From Pratylenchus scribneri (Eukaryota; Nematoda; Chromadorea; Rhabditida; Pratylenchidae), in contig JAQSEB010000145.1 of NCBI GenBank assembly GCA_030063045.1, forward strand, positions 744,001 to 808,000: 64,000 bases of DNA. Direction: 5' to 3'. The position numbers and the translations under genes are program-made. Below, piece after piece: positions 40,180-50,441 of this stretch (its first letter is position 1; each line of letters opens with the position of its first letter). The notes under the pieces were generated by a model. That model ran no database searches and was not told the origin of the DNA. It saw only the letters and a program-made list of their open reading frames with translations.

Positions 40180-42171
40180 TTAAAGTCCACTTTGTCCGGG
40201 CTCAATGACGGGTCGTTGTCCTTCTACGGATGCAATTTTATTAAACTGAGATTCAACTGGATGTTGTTGCGTTGTTTTTAATGAAAACCTTCTTTTAGGG
40301 GGTGCCGCCTTTTTCAGTCCAAATATTCGAAGGGTATGCTCTCGATAGGGGGCAATAAACAAAAGGGTGACGAGGGAATTTGCCATTGTATAAAGGGTGA
40401 GGAGAAAAATAGATATTTGGCCAATGGAACCGGAGCCAGCCTTTTCAAGTATGACTAAAATGAAAGCATAGCCAGCAGGGACAATCAGGAAGAGAATGGG
40501 TAAACAGAACTGAAATGAAATTTAATTATTTTCAACTGCCTATTGCCTAATAGGCTTAGTTATTAGATAAATTGAAAAATTATATAATCCGAACGAGAAT
40601 TAGCTAATATTTCAGCAATTTTTAGATAATTTATCATATGTAATTAAACTATTATATATAGCATTTTTATTCGTAATGATTGATCAACATGAAAACATAA
40701 TAATTGAATATTTTATTAACAAAAAACACTAACTGGCCGATTAGTCAAATTTAGCAACTTTTTAGTCATAAATTTTGCCCTAATCAATTCAACCTAATCA
40801 GAGCAATAATAACATTGTTAAATTTACTGTTATTATTCATTTGTTGATTTGAAGATGCACAAAATTTTGGTAAATTTATTTCAACCCAAAGTAAATAAAA
40901 TTATAATTATTTAGCACCTGAACAATGAGTAATGCAGTCAATTGTAAATGAAGCTTAAATGTGCGAGCCGTAAAATGAGCCACATTTCGATGGATTGTCC
41001 GAAAAATTTGGACGGAAAAGATGATACTGAGTGTTGTGACCAATGAATAGGAGACAATAATGAAATAGCCAAATTGACGCATTCCATCGTATTTACTCAA
41101 TAAAATGTAAACATTCCCATTTTGTGCCAATTTTGCCGCAATTTCATCGGAAATGGGAAATTGTGGAACTTTATTAGTGATGATATCATTAATTTCCTTA
41201 AAATGTTAAAAATTAGCAATATACAATTATTTTAAACAATTTAAATAATATTTACTACTCTTTTGTTTATATATAACAAAAAATTAAAAATTATTGATGA
41301 ATTAATTCAGAAATTTCTTAAATTTGTATAAAAAGTATTTATTTATAAATAACTTTTTTAAAAACATAAAATATATATTTTTCTATTCAAATTTTTTCAT
41401 CTTATAAGAAATGATATTTTAAATAACTAAAAATAAACAAAATAATTTTTAATATAAAAAATATACCTCAGGATCGGCCATTGCATAAAATCCCATAAAT
41501 GAGCAAATAGCACAAATTGTAGTGGCAATAATAATAAAAACAATTTTTGTAGTCCATTTATTGAATTTTTTATCCAATTTTGGGTAATTTTGTTGAACAG
41601 CCACAAAACGAAACATCAAGCAATATACTTGATTACAAAAAACACTGGCACCAAAAAACATTGCAATTGCAAACTGAAATGAAAAAAATTTAATAATTAT
41701 AATAATTATTAGCAATTAAAATAATTTACCCCATATTTGCCGCCAAGGGGCCCTAGGAAGCGAGCAAGCCCGTTCACAATTCCGCCTTGGAAACCGACAT
41801 CAAAAAGGAGCAAATCAGGATCCAAGATAAAGCCAATGGAAAAAGTAAGGAAAAATTCATTTTGCTTAAATGTAAATTTTATTATTTTTAAAATTTTAAC
41901 AATAATTAAAATATTATTTTAGAATTTTGTTATTTTTTATTTAATTTTGTATATATAATTTAAAATCTTAACTTTATTTAAAATAAGTGGCTAAAAATAT
42001 TTAATTTTATTTTCATAATAAATTTATAAGTACCAAAAGCATGAAAAGTGCAAATCGGAATGGTTTCATGCGTTTCGGCGTTTTACAAAGGACCAACCAA
42101 ATTAAATAAATTTGAAGAAGCATAATGGCAATTGTAAGTGAAAAAAGAAAGACATCGAAGAAGCCAATCAT
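40180..42171 (-). CDS. Seven-transmembrane chemoreceptor, srh-like (copy 2)
   Basis: Five exons join in frame: 42171-42034, 41864-41730, 41673-41467, 41196-40918 and 40509-40180, all phase 0, encoding 362 residues. Sequence, exon lengths (135 and 207 bases for exons 2 and 3 in both genes) and splice phases match the neighbouring copy, so the two arose by tandem duplication. Shared blocks include GFQGGIVNGLARFLGP, MFFGASVFCNQVYCLMFRFV, FRTIHRNVAHFTARTFKLHL and SLVTLLFIAPYREHTLRIFG. The first extracellular loop in exon 4 differs most (ITNKVPQFPISDE against ISAAWHKKYMTDE), as expected for ligand divergence. The C-terminal tail is also different. Expected to be a sensory-neuron GPCR; no disruption is seen. 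Confidence 0.83.
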
Positions 42172-43051
42172 TTTTACAAAAATTTTATCTATTCAAAAAT
42201 ATTGGTAAAAAGATTTTTAAAAATTGATAAAAAAAAATTTAAATTAAACTTTTAACATAACAATGAGTATATTCTCTATTCAACAATTTAAGATAACCAA
42301 GATTTTACATTGGAAAAATTTTTAAATTTAGATGTAATCAATTCATCCTTTTATGAGAAATATTTGAATGTTTTAAAAATGATTTTTAGTCAAAAAATAA
42401 TTTTTCATTTGGAAATTAGTTAAATTGAATCTTTATTCACGGCTTTTCAATTATATTAAAATAAAATAATGAAAAGAATATATCAAAAAATAAGCCGATA
42501 TTTCTAGGGTCCAAAAAATTTCCTTGAAAATTTTCAGCTGTTTACTTTGGCTGAATAGCATCAGAAACCAACATTTTATTAGAAGAGATTCTGTGGTGGA
42601 TTGTACATTCTAAGAAAGGCGGCAGATGGTTTTACTGCTTTTTCTATTAATTGAAAATAAAGAAAATGGAGAAATGATATTATCAGGCACGAGAACATCT
42701 GCTACTGATGTATACGAATTCAAATTAAATTTCAAAAAATGGGAAATAAAAATCTGAAAATTAATTCACATTAGGTCGTCATTAGTCATAACTCATAATT
42801 AATTGAGATTTTGATAGTATGAAATTTGGGTACGCGAATTTTTTTGTACCAAATAAATTTTTCACGTGAATATCAGCTTTATTAATTACATTATAATATT
42901 TATATTAAGATTGGGATAAATTGAATAGAGGAAGAATTAATATTTTATATAGTAGATCTTTGAAGAGTAAAAAAAAACTCCTACTTAAAAATTTGGCATT
43001 ATTTGGCCATAATCTGGTCAAATTATATTTGGTCAATTACGTCCTTGGTCA
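42172..43051. other. AT-rich intergenic region upstream of chemoreceptor 2
   Basis: This stretch should contain the promoter of the second chemoreceptor. Apart from low-complexity A/T tracts I see no gene or repeat in it. Confidence 0.4.
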
Positions 43052-43370
43052 TGTCCACAATAGTGCAAATGTGGGCGTTTTCGACTCCTAATAAATCAGA
43101 AATCGGTTTTAGAACCTACAAACCTTACACCATTTTGTAGATCTCATCGAGACGCATCGATTGATTCATATTTTGTCGAGTTTGGCCCAAAATTAGAGTA
43201 TTTAAAGAACAAGATTGGAAAAATTGTTTAACTCTTTAAATTTGAGACAAACCATCACAAATTATATACCTTTCGATGCGTATCGATGAGATCTATAACT
43301 TTTGTAGGGTCTAAACCAGTTAATGATTTATTTTAAGTCTAAAACGCATACATTTGCACTATTGTGGACA
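43052..43370. repeat. TGTCCACAATAGTGCAAATG MITE, copy 1
   Basis: The left end TGTCCACAATAGTGCAAATG is mirrored by CATTTGCACTATTGTGGACA at the right end. Inner pairs include TAGATCTCATCGAGACGCAT against ATGCGTATCGATGAGATCTA. The length is about 320 bp and there is no coding potential. Confidence 0.85.
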
Positions 43371-43929
43371 TGATCTAGCACCGGTCAATCATATCAAAAT
43401 TTTATATAATAGATTAATTAAATTAGATAAAATTTTTTAATATCTTGAAAGATTGCTGATATTGACCCATATAAAAATTTCTTGAGTACAAGATTTGAGG
43501 GCAACAATTTAATTAATTAATTATTTAATTAAATTTAATTAAATAAAATAATTTATAATACCATACACTTTATTAAAGAAAGTAAAATTTTAGAATTACC
43601 ATCGAATATTTATTTTTTGTGCTAGTTAAAAATTGAATTAAAATTGAATATTAAAAAAATATAAATTCAACAAATAAAAATATCTTTTCTTTTAAATTAT
43701 AGATTAATCAGAAATTCTCTTCAAAATAATTATTTTTAGACAATTCAAATTATACATACTAATATTATCATAGTAATAAATTCTACTTCATTTTGCAGAT
43801 CCCACAAATTCCAAACGATGTAGAAGATTGTTTTTATCCCATCATAATTATTTTAATTGGTCTTCCTCATTCCAGAGACTATAAATATAAAAATAGTATT
43901 ACGTATTATCCGTCTACAACAGATATTTT

Positions 43930-44110
43930 AGAAATGAGAATAGTCTGACCCCCCCCCCCCCCCCACACGGATGATTAGGATTTGGGTTACTGATAAGTGG
44001 GATCATAATATAACCCTGAATGACCCTAGCCCTATACCGGATGACCTATAGGGTCACCTACACTTTTTTCCCCAGTGGACCAAAAAAAATCTTTTTTTCA
44101 GTTAATATGT
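43930..44110. repeat. Copy of the CCCTAATCCTGATGACC MITE family with a poly-C run
   Basis: It contains a run of about 17 C residues, then GGATGATTAGGATTTGGGTT, CCCTGAATGACCCTAGCCC and CCGGATGACCTATAGGGTCA. The terminal repeats are eroded. Confidence 0.55.
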
Positions 44111-45330
44111 AACAAGTACAAAAATTGCGTGAAAAGCACACGAATTAATATAATACGAAGAGAATTAATAAACTAAATGGAAATGGAAGCAATTTGGTAA
44201 ATTATTTTTTGCAATGGCAAAAAAATTGGAGAATTTTTTTGATAGCAAGGATTTATTTTTTTGTAAAAAAATGGTAGTCAATGGTACAAAATGAGCCTTC
44301 CTAAAAAACAAAAAAAAACTATAATAATCCATATTAAAAAGAAGAAATGATCTTTTAAGCCTTCTAATAATCCATTCATTCGTATTTTTTGCAGTTTTTT
44401 ACATTTCCTGGCTGTTCTAATATAAACAAATTTTTGTGAAGATGTGAATCTGCATTTATTTTTCCACATATAATTAACTATTTTAATCAAAATTTGGAAG
44501 ACAATTCGTACAATAGTAGTTCTTTTTTTAAATTTTAGAGCCGGTCATTTTATGGTTGATCTTGTTGTGTATATTATCTATAAAAAAACTCTTTCATTCC
44601 CTTTTAATTTTGTTTTTCGCTTAAAAATTCTCTAAATTAACTCATCTTTTCATTTGCATTTTCTTAAAAATTGTGAAAATAGATTAATAATTTTTAATAA
44701 AGGGAGCAAAATTTTTAATTTTTATAGAAAATTAGAAATTACTAAAAATTTTAACATTATGATTTTTGAAAATTAAATATTAATATAAACATTTAATGAT
44801 TTATCTCCTCCTTCTAATGCCCATAAAAATCCCATTTTAGAGAATTGTGTGGATTGCAAGAATTATTATATGAAAATAGGAAAATTTCCCAATAAACTTT
44901 GTTAATTAGGTAATATTTTTCAATTACAGAGTTTGGATTTATTCGTTGACATCTTTTTTAAAAATAAATTGCAAATGAAAAATATCTAAAAAATATATTA
45001 AATGTTTCCATTTTTAGCAATTTATCCATATATTTAAATATAATTTTTAATCTTCCAAATTTCTGTATTAATGAATCATCATTTTTCCATAAATTTCGAA
45101 TGAATTCAAATTTTCATATAATTTAACTATTAAATTAATGTTTAAGCAACAAGGTTTTGAAAGAATTCAAAAGAAATAAAATTACTTTTACAAAAATTAA
45201 ATAATAAATTTACAAATTTTATAGCAAGGATAAGCAAACTTATTTAATTTTTATTAATTCTCTTTTGATTCTATCTTCCTGTAAATTTCTTCCGTTGGCC
45301 AAATTTACGTTCAAAATTTTACTTCCTCTC
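44111..45330. other. AT-rich region without recognisable genes
   Basis: Mostly A/T runs. The short frames present (for example the minus-strand frame at 44278-44490) are Lys/Phe/Ile-rich and look like chance. Confidence 0.4.
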
Positions 45331-45545
45331 ATTTATTTGCCATTTGTGAGGGTGGATTTATTAATAAATTCACCCTTTTAATATAATAAACAAATTTGCA
45401 ACGGAAATGGCTAATTTCCCATTCCAGTAGTAGTCTCATCGACATAAAGAACCCACTTAATTTACTTCCTCTAATTTATTTCCATTTAAGGGTGGATTTA
45501 TTAATAAATTCACCCTTTTAATATAATAAACAAATTTGCACCGGC
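45331..45545. repeat. Direct repeat pair of about 75 bp carrying a palindrome
   Basis: Two copies (about 45331-45402 and 45466-45542) share GGGTGGATTTATTAATAAAT, TCACCCTTTTAATATAATAA and ACAAATTTGCA. GGGTGGATTTATTAATAAATTCACCC is itself a near-perfect inverted repeat (written here to show the pairing in parts: GGGTGGATTT with AATTCACCC). Confidence 0.75.
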
Positions 45546-45735
45546 ATTAGAATTTCTCGCCCGACCCCAAGCCAAGCCAAGACCCCCTTAATTTATGCTA
45601 AAGTGTGGAATCCTTAAATATGGAGAAATTAAATGGAGGCAATATTTCCTGTTAGTGTGTTAGTTCATTATTAGATCTAAAGAAATTTTCATCGGAAATT
45701 TCTAATTTCCTATTAGAATGTCTCCGTCCGTTGTA

Positions 45736-46085
45736 TGTCCACAATAGTGCAAATGTAAGCGTTTTCGACTTAAAATAAATCAGAAACCGGTTTTAGACCC
45801 TACAATACTTATACCATTTTGTAGATCTCATCGAGACGCATCGATTGGTATATAATTTGCCATGGTTAAATCAAATTTAGAGGGTATTAAACCATTTAAA
45901 CCATGTTTTCCGGTCTTTGGTTTTAAACTTTTTAATATTTGGTCAAAACTTGACATTTTATATAACATTCGATGCGTCTCGATGAGATCTATAAAATGGT
46001 ATAAGTATTGTAGGGTCTAAAACTGGTTTCTGATTATTTTAAGTCGAAAACATTTACATTTGCACTATTGTGGTTTGTGGACATG
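45736..46085. repeat. TGTCCACAATAGTGCAAATG MITE, copy 2
   Basis: Same termini as the copy at 43.1 kb, with the right end reading TTTGCACTATTGTGG and then a small duplication before ACA. Inner pairing is even better here (GTAGATCTCATCGAGACGCA against TGCGTCTCGATGAGATCTA). Confidence 0.85.
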
Positions 46086-46456
46086 ACCTAGCACCGAATG
46101 TCTTTTTCGTCTCCAAGTCTCACTCTTATGTTAGAGGATGGAATCCTTTTAAATATAGAAAATGAATATAGAAAACAAAAAAAAATGAATATTTTATCAG
46201 CAGGTGGGTGTGATGAATAAATTGGATTGCTTTTTTAATGCAATTTTATATAAAATTATTTTAGATTTAAAAAATTTTACATTATTTATTTTAATATTTT
46301 GATTTATTATTTTAAAAAATAATATTGAAAAAAATCCGAAATTTTTTTCCAGAAATTTTTCGAATTTTTGGAATTTTTTATATTGCCATTTTAGCCCAAA
46401 TATATTTGCCATAATTTGACTGATTTTTAGTGGCGGCTATATAAATCCACTCCACT

Positions 46457-47870
46457 TTAGGCATATGCCAAAATAATTCCAATCCAAATATTTTTGTATT
46501 TTTTTCGATAATCATTTGCTTTCGTAAATCGGAGAAAGAAGAAAAATTTGCGCAAAGGATGATATTTCCTAATTTCTGGAATTTGATTTCTAAATTGAGG
46601 GGTACGCGAAAAAAATGGAATGCTCATGTAGCCAAATATATGAGGAATTGACGATATTTGTACCAAAAAAAAGTAATAAAAATGATTGGGTGGCATCTGG
46701 CATTGACTGATGGCCAAGAATTGAAAAATACAAATTTTTGATAGAGCGATAAATAAATCCCAAAAATAATATTTTTCCAGAAATGCCACTAAAAATTTTT
46801 TGAATTTGTATTTTTAAAGAAATTCAACACATTTTTGATACAAATGAATCATTTTTTGGTCTAAATTTCATAAATTAAATGAAAAGGCCAAAAAGTCATT
46901 TCTGTCCAAATTTCCTAGAAAAGGTATCATCAAATTCCTCTCAATTTGATTTAAATATTCTTCACGGAGTATTAGTCATTTAAAAATCCCAAATCTATTA
47001 AAATTACAATGTCAAATAAAAAATACTACCCAATCAGTTTCGAAGAGAATATGTCAATTTAATTTTTATATTTTAAATTAGATAAATTTATTAAATTTTT
47101 TTCCAAAATCTAGAATATACCAATTTATTTTAAATTGAAATTTTAAATTTTTTAATTTAATATAAATTAAATTTTTTTCTCCTAATTAATTCCGCCTATT
47201 TTGTGTTTCATCTAATTTATTCTGCTTATTTTGTGTTTTTTTGCACTATTTCCGCCTGTTTTTGAATTTAAATACTATGTTGGAATTAAATATTGGATAG
47301 GATCAAAAATTGCTGCCAAAATCCATTATTGCCAATTTGGCAAATAATTTATAAAATTCCAAAACAAAATCCTCAAATTTTTTAATCTTTTAATGAATTT
47401 TTTATTGGGGAAAATGTCTCTGTTAGTAATCTTTTGACCAACGACAAAAACATTTCCCATTGCCATTTCGAAAAACCAAAGGTGGTCAAAGCTTTGAGGA
47501 TTAAATTAAAGTAAAAAATTTGCACAAAAAATGGAATTTACTCGATGAAAAAAAATGGAAAAAATAGATTTTGCCCTAAAAATGTAGCCAATCACTTTAG
47601 ATGTTTTTAATAAATTTAGGAAAAGATGTGGAGCCGTTTTTTCAATGAGACATCCAGAGTGAAAATATTTTGGGTGATTAAAAATATTTTGGAAGGATTT
47701 GGCCAAGATGGACAGGGCAAAAGCGCGAAAGGGGCGGAACGAACGGAGTAATGAAAATGACTGGCTACTGGCTGGATTTGTCCGAAATATAAATTATTCG
47801 CCTTCGCAAAATAGAGCCAATCCCAATTCAAAATCCATTTGATGACATAGTTTTTCCATCGTAATTTTCT
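46457..47870 (-). CDS. Unresolved or decayed multi-exon gene region
   Basis: Three minus-strand segments look coding compared with their AT-rich surroundings but do not join cleanly. One is about 47850-47600 (around NYVIKWILNWDWLYFAKANN). One is about 47500-47320 (SFDHLWFFEMAMGNVFVVGQ). The third is 46793-46457, after a TTTTTAG acceptor, with VAFLEKYYFWDLFIALSKIC and a basic tail ending in TAA. The third segment is strongly hydrophobic at its start and could include membrane helices. I could not find a reading that keeps frame through all three, so this is either a pseudogene or a gene whose splice sites I misread. No family recognised. Confidence 0.3.
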
Positions 47871-48058
47871 TTGATAAATTCATTATTATTCTTATTAGGA
47901 AAGGAACGTACTAAAAATGATTGAATTTATGAGAAATCTTCTTTGTCGAAAAATAATATTTTTTGAGGCCCTATAAATTTGGCTAAATAAGTTTCTTTTA
48001 GATTCTTTCCTACCCCCACCTATGTCTGACCCTAAACATAATCTTAATAAGTCCTAAC

Positions 48059-48560
48059 TAGGGTTGCGCCCCCGCACCCGCGGGGGCCACCCCCGACGGG
48101 GATCCCCGCACTTTTTGGGTTTCACCCCCGACCCTACCCCCGCATATGCCACCCCCGCGCCCCCGCATCCCCGCAAGAGCCACCCCCGCGCCCCCGCACC
48201 CCCGCGGGGGTGAACATGCACCCCATATTATTGGATTTTTCAAGGAAAATGGGGTTCGATAGGGAAATGTTGACCAAATTTTTGTAGGATATTAAAATTT
48301 TTTATTAAAATTTTTCTCTGCGAGGCTATTTTTAGGTAAAATTTTTCGCTGCGCGGCCATTTTTGGATGAAATTTTTCTTCAAAAAAATTTTTTATTTGA
48401 AAAATGTGGCTTTTTAAAAAATTTACGCTACCCCCGCCCCCGCGGGGATCCCCGCGGGGGCCCCCGCAAGGGGTCACCCCCGAACCCGTCCCCGCAAGTG
48501 CCAACCCCGCAAACCCCGACCCCCGCACAACCCGCCCCCGCACTGCGGGGGCGCAACCCT
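48059..48560. mobile_element. GC-rich 502-bp TIR element with 9-bp target duplication
   Basis: The ends AGGGTTGCGCCCCCGCA and TGCGGGGGCGCAACCCT are perfect inverted copies. The flanking 9-bp AGTCCTAAC copies (48050-48058 and 48561-48569) look like a target-site duplication, the length typical of Mutator-like elements. Both outer thirds are runs of CCCCCGC/GCGGGGG motifs that are extremely GC-rich in this AT-rich genome; the centre is AT-rich and also inverted (AAAATTTTTCTCTGCG against AAATTTTTCGCTGCGCGG as direct copies). No transposase is present. Confidence 0.75.
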
Positions 48561-48600
48561 AGTCCTAACGCATTTTTGCCTAGTTTTATGGCAAAAAAAT

Positions 48601-48820
48601 ATGGTACTTATCGGTTATCTCTTATCTGTCCGGAGATTTGAAAATAAGGAAGGGTCTCCCCTTACGGTGATTAGGGTTAGGGTTAGGGATATGCGAAATG
48701 ATAACCTATCCCCTAAGGACCCTAACCCTATACCGGATGCCCCATGGGGATCACCGGTAGCTTCCCCTAGTTGACCTAAAAAAAATCTCCGGACAGATAA
48801 CCGATAAGTACCAAAAATAT
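48601..48820. repeat. Best-preserved copy of the CCCTAATCC MITE family
   Basis: TGGTACTTATCGGTTATC and CTGTCCGGAGAT on the left are mirrored by ATCTCCGGACAG and ATAACCGATAAGTACCA on the right. The interior holds GTGATTAGGGTTAGGGTTAG opposed by CCTAACCCTATACCGGATG. It lies 40 bp from the GC-rich element. Confidence 0.8.
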
Positions 48821-49287
48821 ATTATTTTTCGCTACAAAGAATTTCGGGTAATTTCAGTAATATTTTAAGTAAATTAATAAGGTACCAAAAAGTGGATTTT
48901 GTACTGTTAAAATATTCCATGTCACAAAATATTTGAAAAATTTTATTCCAGAGTAATCCACTGACCAAAATATCAAATTAGGCATAAGCATCACTTAACT
49001 ATATAATGAAAATGTGATTTTTGAATTAAAATAAATATTTTTAAATTTTTAATTTCCGGTATTAAATAAATTGGAATCGTTTAAATAATCCGCTTATTTT
49101 AAAGCCATTTTTATTTTTGCTGAAAATTTTTAAAATCAGCATTCCTCTTATATTAGTAAGAAAAAAATTATAAATTGGTAAGATCAATTCCTTTATTATT
49201 TAATTGAAAGAAATTAAATTCAATATTTTATGATAATTAATTCAATATTCCATCCATTTCAACCATTAATATTGGAAAATATTTTTT

Positions 49288-49607
49288 GCAGATAAAATAG
49301 TTTTTGACTTCTAATAAATCAAAAAATGGTTTTAGAACCCATAAATCTTATAGCATTTTGTAGATATCATCGAGAAGTATCGATTGGAATAAATTTTTTC
49401 TTGGTTTTGTCAAAATTTAAAGAGTTTTAACCAAAACAGGAAATATGGTTTAAACGGAGTAATATTCTTCAATTTTGGACCAATTCATGAAAAAATATAT
49501 TTCAATCGATTCGTTTCGATAAGATCTACAAAATGGTATAAGCTTTATGGGGTCTAAAACGGTTTTCTGATTTAAGAGAAGTCAAAAACTGTATTTGTCT
49601 GCAAAAA
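49288..49607. repeat. Diverged copy of the TGTCCACAATAGTG MITE family
   Basis: The terminal 20 bases are replaced, but the inner arms match the family: CTAATAAATCA, GGTTTTAGAACCCATAAATC and TTTGTAGATATCATCGAGAA on the left against TCGATAAGATCTACAAAATG and GGGTCTAAAACGGTTTTCTG on the right. It ends about 80 bp before the small secreted-protein gene. Confidence 0.65.
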
Positions 49608-49685
49608 CTAGTAACCATTAATTATTCAATTTAATAAATTTGTATGAATTTCCCCCTTTTTAGAGTGAAAAAAATTGCCCACAAA

Positions 49686-50441
49686 ATGCCTTCCATCAAA
49701 TCGACCAAATCACTGCTCCAAATTGCTCTTCTATTTTCAATAATTTTTGCTCACTTTTTCATCAATCCAACTCGAATTATGGCAGCTAAAATTCATGCAA
49801 AGGGATCAACGGCTTCTACACAAAAGCAACAGGATTCTGGTGAACAAGAAATATTCCTTCGCAGACAAAGGGACTTGGCCAAATTGGAAGCAAATGAAGG
49901 ACATGGAATGGACGGCATTTTGGAAGGCGAAGAAGAGGGTGGATTGATGGAATGCACAATTCGAGTGAAAAAGGTTTGTCCTGGAAATGGTCATAAAACA
50001 CGGGCGGATTGGAGGCATTTGGTTACCGCCGATAGGGCAAATATAAAGAATTGTGGACTAAAATTTTGTTTGCTTTTATTATAAAATTATTTTCTGAGGG
50101 ATTTGGGGGCTGACATTTCTTTATAATTATAATTGCCAGCCAATCGAGTAAGTGGACCATTCTTTTAGCCACATCGCAACAATATTACAAGTAACAACTA
50201 ATCAAGTCAAAGGAAAAGGATATACCTATTTGAAAGCCAATATGTTTTCTACGGCTTAGCTAGCCATTTTAGATTTTATGATTATTCAATTTAAAATAAA
50301 TTTCATGCCTATTAATTTTATCACATTTTCAAGGTTGTAAGTGTACGCGGAAAATGCGTGAAGTTGAAAGGCGGACTGGGTGGATGCCAAACCGAACAAT
50401 ACTTGGACCCGAACAATGAAGATTGTGATGAAGAGGATTAA
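49686..50441 (+). CDS. Small secreted four-cysteine protein, 131 aa
   Basis: Two exons join in phase 0: 49686-49973 and 50334-50441. The N-terminus MPSIKSTKSLLQIALLFSII is a signal peptide, probably ending near the IMAAKIHAKG stretch. The open frame begins 14 codons earlier at 49644, but the ATG at 49686 places the hydrophobic core correctly. The middle is polar and acidic (EQEIFLRRQRDLAKLEANEG, EGEEEGG). The end has four cysteines (MECTIRVKK, GKCVKLKGGLGGCQTEQYLD, EDCDEED), enough for two disulfides. No known family is recognised. If intron 1 is retained the frame stays open for 37 more codons with a different, two-cysteine end. It could be a cuticle, gland or effector protein; this is inference. 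Confidence 0.6.

Noticed and set aside
48058..48641. Gly/Pro-rich ORFs in the GC-rich block
   Set aside because: The block is a non-autonomous TIR element; the frames are products of CCCCCGC runs on both strands.
48655..48735. TTAGGG/CCCTAA words as a telomere remnant
   Set aside because: They occur as a few copies inside inverted arms of a MITE family, and the expected nematode telomere repeat is TTAGGC.
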